Origin: an uncultured Odoribacter sp.
GTDB lineage: Bacteria; Bacteroidota; Bacteroidia; Bacteroidales; Marinifilaceae
DNA: 5,349 nt
NCBI GenBank assembly: GCA_900548135.1
Contig: URJC01000200.1
Span: 1 to 5,349, forward strand
Direction of reading: 5' to 3'
Shown here: in pieces, positions 1 through 5,349 of the stretch
Layout of the letters: each line of letters begins with the position of its first letter
Numbering within the stretch: the first letter of the stretch is position 1
Made by a program: the position numbers and the translations under genes
The notes under the pieces: model-generated
Databases searched by the model: none
What the model saw: only the letters and a program-made list of their open reading frames with translations
Told to the model about the DNA's origin: nothing

Positions 1-1
1 G

Positions 2-43
2 TGTCTGGGTAACCGCTTTACCATCTCTTTTCCTATCCGGTAA
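2..43 (+). CDS. C-terminal end of an upstream gene, probably a sensor histidine kinase (partial)
   Basis: The frame starting at base 2 is open from the window edge to a TAA at 41-43 and encodes CLGNRFTISFPIR. This resembles the last strand of a histidine-kinase ATPase domain, where a G-rich turn (usually LGKGS or LGEGS) is followed by a strand of the form F-T-I-x-F/L-P and then the stop. Only 13 residues are visible, so the assignment rests on a short pattern and on the kinase remnant about 300 bases downstream. The other two + frames are also briefly open here, so even the frame is not certain. Confidence 0.4.
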   Translation, partial: CLGNRFTISFPIR

Positions 44-91
44 ACTGGAAACCAACGGGAACAAAGATGTCGGAAGTCATTCAGATTAACC

Positions 92-286
92 TTGGTCTTT
101 TGTGTATTTTCAATATGTTATGTTTTGGTTTTATGGTTGTTTGTCCGTGTGATAGGTCCTAATGAAGGTTATGCAGAGGTGGTTATAGTGGACGGGAAAG
201 TAGTGGGTGCTTTAATAACTTTTATAATTTTATATTTTAACATTATTTTGACTGTTTTTAGTAAAAAAGACTTGTCATTTGAATAA
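92..286 (+). CDS. doubtful small membrane protein, 64 aa, two predicted membrane segments
   Basis: I do not recognise this protein. From a TTG at 92 the frame encodes 64 residues with two hydrophobic stretches, about residues 2-21 and 38-56. They are joined by a polar linker (GPNEGYAEVVIVDGK), and the tail is charged (SKKDLSFE), so it could be a two-helix hairpin in the inner membrane. The frame is open from 44, straight after the upstream stop. The residues before the TTG are basic (RCRKSFRLT), as expected just before a first membrane helix, yet there is no ATG, GTG or TTG between 44 and 91. A different frame offers an ATG at 67 (MSEVIQINLG...) that stops at 160-162. The gene may therefore have lost its start, carry a frameshift, or not be a gene. 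It lies between a probable kinase tail and a kinase pseudogene. Confidence 0.3.
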   Translation: MVFCVFSICYVLVLWLFVRVIGPNEGYAEVVIVDGKVVGALITFIILYFNIILTVFSKKDLSFE

Positions 287-328
287 AATCTTAAATAATA
301 ATGAAAAGATAAGGAATATGTTGTAATT

Positions 329-640
329 TTGAAAGTCAAATTAGAGCAGTATGATTTTGCAGCTGGATCCTCAGAATTTAAACTTCTCATCGTTGATGAT
401 GTTCAGAAGAACAAGTTGTAGTTGTTGTAAAGGATTTTGGATGTGGGATTGAGAAGAGATCAGGAAAAACTGTTGAATGAAGCTGCTCATGTTACTGCAT
501 TGAGAGTGAACAGTGAGGAAAATTCCGGGGTAGGATTGTTGTTATGCCGGGATTTTGTCCGTAAAAACGGAGAAAATTATGGCTTATCAAAAGAAAATAT
601 AGGTTTGGTGTTTAGTTTTTCTTTACTTAAATTGAAATAA
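329..640 (+). pseudogene. remnant of a receiver-histidine kinase protein: two nonsense codons and a large internal deletion
   Basis: One frame carries pieces of both ends of a two-component protein. Bases 374-412 encode EFKLLIVDDVQKN, the first strand and acidic pair of a receiver domain. The following helix contains TAG at 419-421 and TAA at 428-430, then resumes as RILDVG with the spacing expected of receiver helix 1. Directly after it, from about 446, comes kinase C-terminus: an F-box-like DQEKLLNE, a G2 box (NSEENSGVGLLLC; intact kinases have GTGLGLLLC), CRDFVRKNGEN and a final strand FSFSLLK before the stop at 638-640. The receiver phosphoacceptor aspartate, the rest of the receiver, the phosphoacceptor histidine helix pair and the N and G1 boxes are absent, so it cannot signal. 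A TTG at 329 could have been the original start. The domain order receiver-HisKA-HATPase is inferred from the surviving ends. Confidence 0.65.
578..607 (+). promoter_or_regulatory. candidate promoter for the guanylyltransferase gene
   Basis: TAGGTTTG at 600-607 matches the Bacteroidota -7 element TAnnTTTG exactly. The upstream element is weak: TATG at 578-581 with an 18-base spacer, against the expected TTTG with 19-21. Transcription would start near 612 and leave a leader of about 40 bases before the ATG at 655. The site lies inside the 3' end of the kinase remnant. Confidence 0.35.
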
Positions 641-654
641 AATTTGTTAGTATA

Positions 655-1716
655 ATGAATCATCTGGTAATTATGGCAGGTGGGGTGGGAAGCCGTTTTT
701 GGCCGATGAGTACCCCTGATAAACCTAAACAATTTATTGATGTCCTGGGTACGGGACGGACGCTTTTGCAATTAACGGTAGATCGGTTTAAAGGAATTTG
801 TCCGATAGAGCATGTTTGGGTGGTAACTTCTGTGAAATATAAGGATTTAGTGAAAGAACAGTTAGCAGGGATTCCTGATTCACATATTTTACTGGAACCT
901 TGCATGAGGAATACGGCTCCTTGCATTGCTTATGTGACCTGGAAGATAAAAAAGTGTGATCCGGATGCTAATTTAGTGATTTCGCCAGCTGATCATATTG
1001 TTACGGATGTAGTTGAATTTAGACGTGTTATCCGTAAAGGATTGGAATTTGTGGATGGAAAAGACCATATTTTAACCTTAGGTATGTTGCCTACGCGTCC
1101 GGAAACAGGATATGGCTATATTAAGGTAAAAGATGAAAAATCAGATACGGAAAAATTACGCGGAGAGATTGTTGAAGTAGAAGGATTTAAAGAAAAACCT
1201 GATCTGAAAACTGCTGAATGTTATCTGAAGGAAGGTGGGTATTATTGGAATGCCGGTATTTTTGTATGGAATGTTAAAACCATAGAACAGGCGTTCCGGA
1301 AGAATCAGCCGGAAATGGCAGGACTGTTTGATTCATTAGACGGGGTGTTTTATACAGCAGGTGAGCAGGCTATTATTGATCAGAAATTTCCGGAATGTCA
1401 AAACATTTCCATAGATTATGCCGTTATGGAAAAAGCTAAGAATATATACGTATTCCCGGCGAGTTTCGGTTGGTCGGATCTGGGAACATGGGGATCATTA
1501 TACGAACAATTGCCTAAAGATGAAGCCCGGAATGCTATTGTCGGAACAAATGTGAGGATGGTAGAAAGTGAGGGATGTGTGGTACATGTGCCGGAAGATA
1601 AGAGAATGGTGATACAGGGACTTAAGGATTTTATTGTAGCTGAAGAAAACGGAGTTTTGTTGATTTGCCGTAAGGCTGACGAACAAAGAATAAAAGAATT
1701 TTCTGCAAAATTGTAA
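655..1716 (+). CDS. manC: mannose-1-phosphate guanylyltransferase (GDP-mannose pyrophosphorylase)
   Basis: This cytoplasmic enzyme joins mannose-1-phosphate and GTP to give GDP-mannose and pyrophosphate, the precursor of mannose and (through GDP-fucose) fucose in surface polysaccharides and glycoproteins. The 353-residue product has the sugar-nucleotidyltransferase signature at residues 7-27: MAGGVGSRFWP followed by PKQF, with R14 and K25. Other family landmarks are EPxxRNTAP at 81-89, the metal-binding PADH at 111-114, RPETGYGYI at 148-156, FKEKP at 178-182, WNAGIFVW at 198-205 and FGWSDLGTWGSL at 271-282. The length matches the single-function form: there is no fused C-terminal phosphomannose isomerase domain as in the roughly 470-residue bifunctional ManC/AlgA type. 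The ATG at 655 is chosen because the nucleotide-binding motif begins within seven residues, as is usual. No Shine-Dalgarno is visible, which is normal in this phylum. The next gene starts 69 bases downstream and could be read through. Confidence 0.93.
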   Translation: MNHLVIMAGGVGSRFWPMSTPDKPKQFIDVLGTGRTLLQLTVDRFKGICPIEHVWVVTSVKYKDLVKEQLAGIPDSHILLEPCMRNTAPCIAYVTWKIKKCDPDANLVISPADHIVTDVVEFRRVIRKGLEFVDGKDHILTLGMLPTRPETGYGYIKVKDEKSDTEKLRGEIVEVEGFKEKPDLKTAECYLKEGGYYWNAGIFVWNVKTIEQAFRKNQPEMAGLFDSLDGVFYTAGEQAIIDQKFPECQNISIDYAVMEKAKNIYVFPASFGWSDLGTWGSLYEQLPKDEARNAIVGTNVRMVESEGCVVHVPEDKRMVIQGLKDFIVAEENGVLLICRKADEQRIKEFSAKL

Positions 1717-1785
1717 TATGAAAAGCTGTTTCTAACTTATTTCATGATTTTACGTTTTATATAATGACTTTTAAAATGTATCATC

Positions 1786-2274
1786 ATGAAAATAGAAACT
1801 TTTACTTTACGTAGCAATGACACTGGGGGAATTGCTTCTTTAAGACAGGTCCATCCCGATTGTGGAGGACAGAATATTTCCCCTCAACTATCCTGGATTA
1901 ATCCACCTGTGGGTACACGTGGTTTTGCGATTACCATGTATGATAAAGATGCTCCTACCGGGGGAGGTTTCTGGCATTGGCTGATGTTTAATATTCCTGC
2001 TAACGTGTACGAATTGCCTGCTGATGCCGGTAATAGTTTCCGGCATTTAGCACCTTCCGGATCGGTTCAGAGTTTGAATGATTATGGAATGTATGGATAC
2101 GGGGGACCTAATCCGCCTCATGGGCATGGTTGGCATAATTATTTGGTGACATTGTATGCGTTGGATACAGATTCGCTTGAATTACCTAGAGATACACCTC
2201 CTGCACAAGTAGGATTCCACCTTTGGAAACACATGCTGGCCAAAGCTTCTATCGTATTCTACTATCGGAATTGA
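1786..2274 (+). CDS. YbhB/YbcL-family Raf kinase inhibitor-like (PEBP) protein
   Basis: The 162-residue product belongs to the phosphatidylethanolamine-binding protein superfamily, bacterial YbhB/YbcL branch. Family marks in order are GQNISPQLSW (28-37), the ligand-pocket DKDAP (53-57) followed by HW (64-65), and YGYGGPNPPHGHG (103-115) leading into the core strand YLVTLYALD (119-127). The length is typical. Where most relatives have HRY after the glycine-rich loop, this protein has HNY (117-119), a small departure near the anion-binding pocket. No signal peptide is seen, so it is probably cytoplasmic. The physiological role of bacterial members is poorly known; the 'kinase inhibitor' name comes from eukaryotic homologues and should not be taken as function. 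The start is the only good ATG before the first strand. A weak promoter-like pair, TTTC at 1729-1732 and TACGTTTT at 1751-1758, lies upstream, so it may be transcribed alone or with the gene before it. A terminator follows. Confidence 0.9.
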   Translation: MKIETFTLRSNDTGGIASLRQVHPDCGGQNISPQLSWINPPVGTRGFAITMYDKDAPTGGGFWHWLMFNIPANVYELPADAGNSFRHLAPSGSVQSLNDYGMYGYGGPNPPHGHGWHNYLVTLYALDTDSLELPRDTPPAQVGFHLWKHMLAKASIVFYYRN

Positions 2275-2288
2275 ACCAAAAGAACGTT

Positions 2289-2368
2289 AAAAATTGCGGT
2301 ATGATGACGAATCCGGACGGATAAATTCCGGATCGCCTTTTTAGGTAATAAATTATATCGCAATTTTT
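2289..2368. repeat. long inverted repeat enclosing the terminator hairpin
   Basis: AAAAATTGCG at 2289-2298 is the exact reverse complement of CGCAATTTTT at 2359-2368. Pairing continues inward through 2299-2305 against 2352-2358 with two G-T wobbles, giving about 17 consecutive pairs around a 46-base interior. The outer arms carry A and T runs, so RNA from either strand would end in a stem plus U-run. It fills much of the gap between the PEBP and uracil phosphoribosyltransferase genes. Confidence 0.6.
2308..2342 (+). terminator. probable Rho-independent terminator after the PEBP gene
   Basis: ATCCGGA (2311-2317) pairs exactly with TCCGGAT (2327-2333) across a 9-base loop. With A2310 bulged, C2308-G2309 also pairs with C2334-G2335. 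The stem is followed by CC and a run of five T at 2338-2342. It sits 34 bases after the stop codon of the PEBP gene and is nested inside the longer inverted repeat. Confidence 0.6.
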
Positions 2369-2384
2369 GTCTGTTGTGTTAACT

Positions 2385-2418
2385 TTTGTTTTCTTTGCAT
2401 CAGATAAAATAGTGTTTG
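2385..2418 (+). promoter_or_regulatory. candidate promoter for uracil phosphoribosyltransferase
   Basis: TTTG at 2385-2388 is followed after 21 bases by TAGTGTTTG at 2410-2418. This is the Bacteroidota -33/-7 pattern except that the -7 element has three bases rather than two between TA and TTTG. Transcription would begin around 2423-2426, leaving a leader of about 65 bases. The position just downstream of a terminator supports a separate transcription unit. Confidence 0.45.
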
Positions 2419-2423
2419 CCTAC

Positions 2424-2438
2424 GGCTGAAAATCAGCC
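2424..2438 (+). promoter_or_regulatory. 5' leader hairpin of the uracil phosphoribosyltransferase mRNA
   Basis: GGCTGA (2424-2429) and TCAGCC (2433-2438) form a perfect 6-bp stem with an AAA loop. GTTT (2414-2417) could pair with AAAC (2439-2442) outside it. No T-run follows, so it is not a terminator. It falls at the predicted transcription start and could be a 5'-terminal stabilising stem-loop; that role is inference. Confidence 0.4.
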
Positions 2439-2488
2439 AAACATAGCATTAAGCTGTAATATCTTGGAAATAGAAAACAAATTTAGCG

Positions 2489-3145
2489 ATGATAAACGTA
2501 ATCAATATTCATAATTCTGTATTAAATACTTTCCTTGCAGAAATTCGGAATAAAGATGTACAAGGTGACCGGATGCGCTTCCGGCGTAATTTAGAACGTG
2601 TGGGTGAAGTGATGGCTTATGAAATCAGCAAAACCTTTCCTTATGCTCCTCAAACTATACAAACTCCGATCAATCCGGTGACGGTGATGCTGGCAGAGCA
2701 GGATGTAGTGATCGCCACAGTTTTAAGGGCTGGTTTGCCGTTCCATCAAGGATTTCTCAATTATTTTGATCATGCGGGTAATGCATTTGTTTCTGCCCGT
2801 AGGGCCTATAGCCGTGTGGATGGACAGATAGAAATCCGTTTTGATTCTATTTATACCCCCGACCTGACTGGTAAACAATTATTGCTGGTAGATCCGATGT
2901 TAGCTACCGGATCTTCTTTAGTAATCACTTACCGGGAATTACTCAGGCAAGGAAGTCTTCCTGTTCATACTCACATTGCTTCTGTAATTGCCAGTCGGCA
3001 AGGCGTGGATTATGTTGAAAAAGAATTGGCCGGGGAGCCCTTGACATTATGGACCGCCGCATTGGATGAGAGATTGAATGAGAAATGTTATATTGATCCA
3101 GGATTAGGAGATGCCGGTGATCTGGCTTTTGGAGTGAAAAAATAA
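2489..3145 (+). CDS. upp: uracil phosphoribosyltransferase
   Basis: This cytoplasmic salvage enzyme converts uracil and 5-phosphoribosyl-1-pyrophosphate (PRPP) to UMP and pyrophosphate. The 218-residue product has all three family hallmarks: RAGLPF at 80-85, the PRPP-binding loop VDPMLATGSS at 134-143 (most relatives have GGS at its end), and the uracil-binding C-terminal YIDPGLGDAGDLAFG at 201-215. The N-terminal block QGDRMRFRRNLERVGEVMAYEIS (25-47) is that of the Bacteroidota form of the family. Length is normal and the ATG at 2489 places the conserved regions correctly. The gene has its own candidate promoter and leader hairpin downstream of a terminator, and no pyrimidine gene lies beside it, so it is probably transcribed separately from the genes upstream. 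No terminator is obvious before the next gene, 54 bases downstream. Confidence 0.95.
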   Translation: MINVINIHNSVLNTFLAEIRNKDVQGDRMRFRRNLERVGEVMAYEISKTFPYAPQTIQTPINPVTVMLAEQDVVIATVLRAGLPFHQGFLNYFDHAGNAFVSARRAYSRVDGQIEIRFDSIYTPDLTGKQLLLVDPMLATGSSLVITYRELLRQGSLPVHTHIASVIASRQGVDYVEKELAGEPLTLWTAALDERLNEKCYIDPGLGDAGDLAFGVKK

Positions 3146-3162
3146 GCCTTTGGAATTTTTAT

Positions 3163-3193
3163 TTTCTATTTCTTATATTTTGTTGTATATTTG
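3163..3193 (+). promoter_or_regulatory. candidate promoter overlapping the start of the small exported protein gene
   Basis: TATATTTG at 3186-3193 matches the -7 element TAnnTTTG exactly. TTTC at 3163-3166, one base off TTTG, lies at a 19-base spacing. Transcription would start near 3197-3200, on or just before the ATG codons at 3200 and 3206, which implies a very short or absent leader. Confidence 0.45.
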
Positions 3194-3199
3194 CCACTT

Positions 3200-3526
3200 A
3201 TGGAAATGAATAGGTATTTGATAGCTGCATTGTATGTTATGGCCGGTTGTGCTGTAACGATTCCTTTAAAGACACAAGCCAACGGCGAACCTTTAAGGGG
3301 AGAAAGATGCAGGCTGGTCATAACTAATACAGTTAAAGTCATTTCCGTATATCTTGATGAAGAAACTCGGGATGATGATTTTTGTGGTTTATCTCCTGAA
3401 AATGTTCCCTTTTTCAGATCTGATTCTGGGAAACTTGACCTGAAGTTTCATCAGACAGTCCGGATCAATGCCGGACCATTGTGTCATACTTTTCATAAAA
3501 TCAGGGCACCTGAAACTAGAAATTAA
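3200..3526 (+). CDS. small exported protein or lipoprotein of unknown function, possibly frameshifted at its C-terminus
   Basis: I do not recognise this family. From the ATG at 3200 (a second ATG at 3206 is equally good; a TTG at 3191 would overlap the promoter-like element) the product is 108 residues. Residues 5-23 form a short basic plus hydrophobic leader, RYLIAALYVMAGCAVTIPL. MAGC at 14-17 resembles a lipobox with C17 as the lipidated residue; cleavage after KTQA (near 27) by the ordinary signal peptidase is an alternative. The rest is polar and looks strand-rich, with three further cysteines (CRLV, FCGL, LCHT). The last ~20 residues (CHTFHKIRAPETRN) look less natural than those before. 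Another + frame is open from 3444 to 3602 and encodes a plausible continuation, so a single indel near the end is possible. It lies between upp and secA with no visible functional link to either. Confidence 0.5.
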   Translation: MEMNRYLIAALYVMAGCAVTIPLKTQANGEPLRGERCRLVITNTVKVISVYLDEETRDDDFCGLSPENVPFFRSDSGKLDLKFHQTVRINAGPLCHTFHKIRAPETRN

Positions 3527-3575
3527 CTGCCGCACTAATATCATGAATATAAAGTTTTCGTTGCGGGAAGGAAGT

Positions 3576-3607
3576 ATTGGTGAATATATTTCAGGTGAAT
3601 AATTTTC
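3576..3607 (+). promoter_or_regulatory. weak candidate promoter for secA
   Basis: ATTG at 3576-3579 and TAATTTTC at 3600-3607 are each one base from the Bacteroidota elements, with a 20-base spacer. Transcription would begin near 3612, about 25 bases before the ATG. An alternative pair is GTTG at 3560-3563 with TATATTTC at 3585-3592 (21-base spacer). Such near matches are expected by chance in AT-rich DNA. Confidence 0.28.
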
Positions 3608-3637
3608 AGTGTAGAATATTTAATTTTCAAGTTTATA

Positions 3638-5349
3638 ATGAGTTTTAACGACATTTTGAAGAAACTGTTCGGAAATAAATCCGACCGGGATATGAAAGAA
3701 TTGCTGCCAGTGGTAGCAAAAGTGAATGCTGAGTGGGTGAAAGTAAAAGAGCTTAGTCACGATGAATTACGTGCTGTAACTGATGATATGAAAAAGCAGG
3801 TCCGTGATTATATCAGTAGTGAGGAAGATGAGATTGCAGCATTGAAACGAAAAGTGGAAGAAGAAAAGCCTTCGATTGAAGAACGGGAAGAAATTTATGA
3901 CCGTATCGATAAACTGGAAGAAGAAATCGATAAAAAGGTGGAGGAGGTTTTGACAGAGTTGATGCCTAAGGCTTTTGCCGTCATGAAAGAGACTGCCCGC
4001 CGTTTTAAAGAAAATGCAGAGATTGAGGTAACTGCGACTCCGTTTGACCGGGATTTGGCAGTTAGTCACGATTTTGTTGAGATAGAGGGAGAGAAAGCGA
4101 TTTATTTTAATACCTGGCTTGCCGGAGGAAATGAAGTGACCTGGGATATGGTTCATTACGATGTTCAGTTGATCGGTGGGGCTGTTTTGCATCAGGGAAA
4201 GATTGCTGAAATGGCTACCGGTGAAGGTAAGACGTTGGTAGCTACATTACCGGTGTTCTTGAATGCTCTGGCGGGGCGTGGGGTCCATATGGTAACTGTC
4301 AATGATTACCTGGCTAAACGTGATGCCGAGTGGATGGGGCCCTTATATATGTTCCACGGGCTTTCAGTAGATTGCATCGATAAGCATCAGCCTAATTCTC
4401 CGGAAAGACGAAAAGCCTATATGGCAGATATCACTTTTGGTACAAATAATGAATTTGGTTTTGATTACCTGAGGGATAATATGGCCATCAATCCGGAAGA
4501 TTTGGTGCAACGGAAGCATAATTTTGCCATTGTCGATGAGGTAGATTCTGTGTTGATTGATGATGCCCGTACACCGTTGATTATTTCCGGGCCTGTACCT
4601 AAGGGGGATGATCAGATGTTTGATGAATATAAACCCCGCGTGGAACGCTTGGTGAAGATGCAGCAGGAGCTGGTCATGAAAGTATTTAAAGAGGCCAAGG
4701 ATCTGTTGGCTAGTGATGATGCTAAAAAACGGAAAGAAGGCGGTGTATTATTATTGAGGGCCCATAAAGGTTTGCCTAAGTATAAGCCATTAATTAAATT
4801 TTTAAGTGAAGAAGGGAATAAGTCGATTCTGATTAAGACAGAGAATGAGTATATGCAGGAAAATAACCGGAGGATGCCGGAGATTACTGATCCTTTGTTT
4901 TTTGTGATTGATGAGAAGTTGAATTCTATAGATTTGACCGACAAAGGACATGATACATTGACTGCTGCCGGTGAAGATCCGAAGTTTTTTATTTTGCCTG
5001 ATATCGGTTCAGAAATTGCTGAAATTGAAAAGACAGTGACAGATGATAAAGAAAAACTGGCTAAGAAAGATGAACTGATACAGCACTATGCAGTAAAATC
5101 AGAACGTGTACATACCGTTAATCAGTTATTGAAGGCTTATACTTTATTTGAAAAAGATGTAGAGTATGTGGTGTTGGATAATAAAGTGAAGATCGTAGAT
5201 GAGCAGACGGGACGTATCATGGAAGGCCGTCGTTATTCTGATGGTTTGCATCAGGCTATTGAAGCGAAAGAGGGGGTAAAAGTGGAAGCTGCTACTCAGA
5301 CTTTTGCAACCATTACCTTGCAGAATTATTTCCGTATGTATCATAAACT
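3638..5349 (+). CDS. secA: preprotein translocase ATPase SecA (5' part, cut by the window edge)
   Basis: SecA is the ATP-driven motor that pushes unfolded preproteins through SecYEG. The frame from ATG 3638 is open to the window end: 570 codons, no stop. Visible parts are the N-terminal helix ([13 protein letters not shown]), a charged probable coiled coil at about 50-107, Walker A MATGEGKT at 192-199 (K198, T199), [15 protein letters not shown] at 220-234, [16 protein letters not shown] at 266-281, Walker B DEVD at 300-303 with [12 protein letters not shown] after it, the preprotein-crosslinking region from about 320, and [13 protein letters not shown] with [13 protein letters not shown] at 520-546. 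By alignment with remembered E. coli SecA (Walker lysine K108), there are about 90 extra residues before Walker A and about 90 more in the crosslinking domain. Insertions of this kind are known in Bacteroidota SecA, which runs to about 1,100 residues. The second ATPase domain, scaffold and C-terminus lie outside the window. Confidence 0.96.
   Translation, partial: MSFNDILKKLFGNKSDRDMKELLPVVAKVNAEWVKVKELSHDELRAVTDDMKKQVRDYISSEEDEIAALKRKVEEEKPSIEEREEIYDRIDKLEEEIDKKVEEVLTELMPKAFAVMKETARRFKENAEIEVTATPFDRDLAVSHDFVEIEGEKAIYFNTWLAGGNEVTWDMVHYDVQLIGGAVLHQGKIAEMATGEGKTLVATLPVFLNALAGRGVHMVTVNDYLAKRDAEWMGPLYMFHGLSVDCIDKHQPNSPERRKAYMADITFGTNNEFGFDYLRDNMAINPEDLVQRKHNFAIVDEVDSVLIDDARTPLIISGPVPKGDDQMFDEYKPRVERLVKMQQELVMKVFKEAKDLLASDDAKKRKEGGVLLLRAHKGLPKYKPLIKFLSEEGNKSILIKTENEYMQENNRRMPEITDPLFFVIDEKLNSIDLTDKGHDTLTAAGEDPKFFILPDIGSEIAEIEKTVTDDKEKLAKKDELIQHYAVKSERVHTVNQLLKAYTLFEKDVEYVVLDNKVKIVDEQTGRIMEGRRYSDGLHQAIEAKEGVKVEAATQTFATITLQNYFRMYHK

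Noticed and set aside
169..390. A 73-residue open frame on the minus strand
   Set aside because: It overlaps the small membrane frame and the receiver remnant antisense. No promoter or family motif is seen, and the + strand reading explains 374-390 better.
351..455. ATG-started + frame (MILQLDPQNLNF...) across the receiver remnant
   Set aside because: It has no recognisable content and ends at a stop soon after; the other frame clearly shows receiver sequence.
651..656. TATAAT resembling a sigma-70 -10 box
   Set aside because: It overlaps the manC start codon and Bacteroidota housekeeping promoters do not use this element. It is likely chance in AT-rich DNA.
655..1716. Bifunctional ManC/phosphomannose isomerase
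   Set aside because: The protein ends at 353 residues just after the nucleotidyltransferase part. There is no cupin-type isomerase domain.
1718..1745. ATGAAA...TTTCAT inverted repeat after manC
   Set aside because: It is a six-pair, AT-rich stem with a long loop and no clean T-run, too weak to call a terminator.
655..3526. An undescribed multi-gene system linking manC, the PEBP gene, upp and the small exported protein
   Set aside because: The genes have unrelated known roles, a terminator and separate promoter-like sites divide them, and no mobile, defence or toxin-antitoxin signature is present.
3767..4192. A 141-residue open frame on the minus strand
   Set aside because: It lies wholly inside secA, whose frame is unmistakable. 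The predicted protein is an F/I/L-rich antisense translation with no recognisable motif.
4612..4944. A 110-residue open frame on the minus strand
   Set aside because: It lies antisense within secA and has serine-rich composition typical of an antisense shadow. The same applies to the minus frame at 5144-5344.

Overview
The window reads as chromosomal DNA of a member of the Bacteroidota, probably order Bacteroidales. The evidence is SecA with the long insertions typical of that phylum, a Bacteroides-type uracil phosphoribosyltransferase, start codons without clear Shine-Dalgarno sequences, and several matches to the Bacteroidota promoter form (TTTG, about 20 bases, TAnnTTTG). Every gene I can support is on the + strand.

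Bases 1-640 are a run-down, visibly AT-rich stretch. It holds the last codons of a gene ending at 43 (probably a sensor histidine kinase), a doubtful small membrane-protein frame (92-286), and a pseudogene (329-640). In the pseudogene the first strand and helix of a response-regulator receiver domain, broken by two stop codons, run directly into the ATP-binding end of a histidine kinase. Most of a receiver-histidine kinase has been lost.

Bases 655-3526 hold four genes: a mannose-1-phosphate guanylyltransferase that makes GDP-mannose for surface glycans, a PEBP/YbhB-like protein, uracil phosphoribosyltransferase for pyrimidine salvage, and a small exported protein of unknown function that may be frameshifted near its end. 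A strong inverted-repeat terminator structure separates the PEBP gene from the uracil phosphoribosyltransferase gene, which appears to have its own promoter. From 3638 to the right edge lies the first 570 codons of secA, the preprotein translocase motor, cut by the window.

The intact genes are housekeeping functions that do not form one pathway; they look like separate transcription units or short read-through groups. I found no sign of a phage, insertion sequence, CRISPR array, tRNA or rRNA, and nothing that amounts to an undescribed system. The observations most worth a second look are the collapsed receiver-kinase pseudogene, the nested inverted repeat at 2289-2368, and the possible C-terminal frameshift in the small exported protein.
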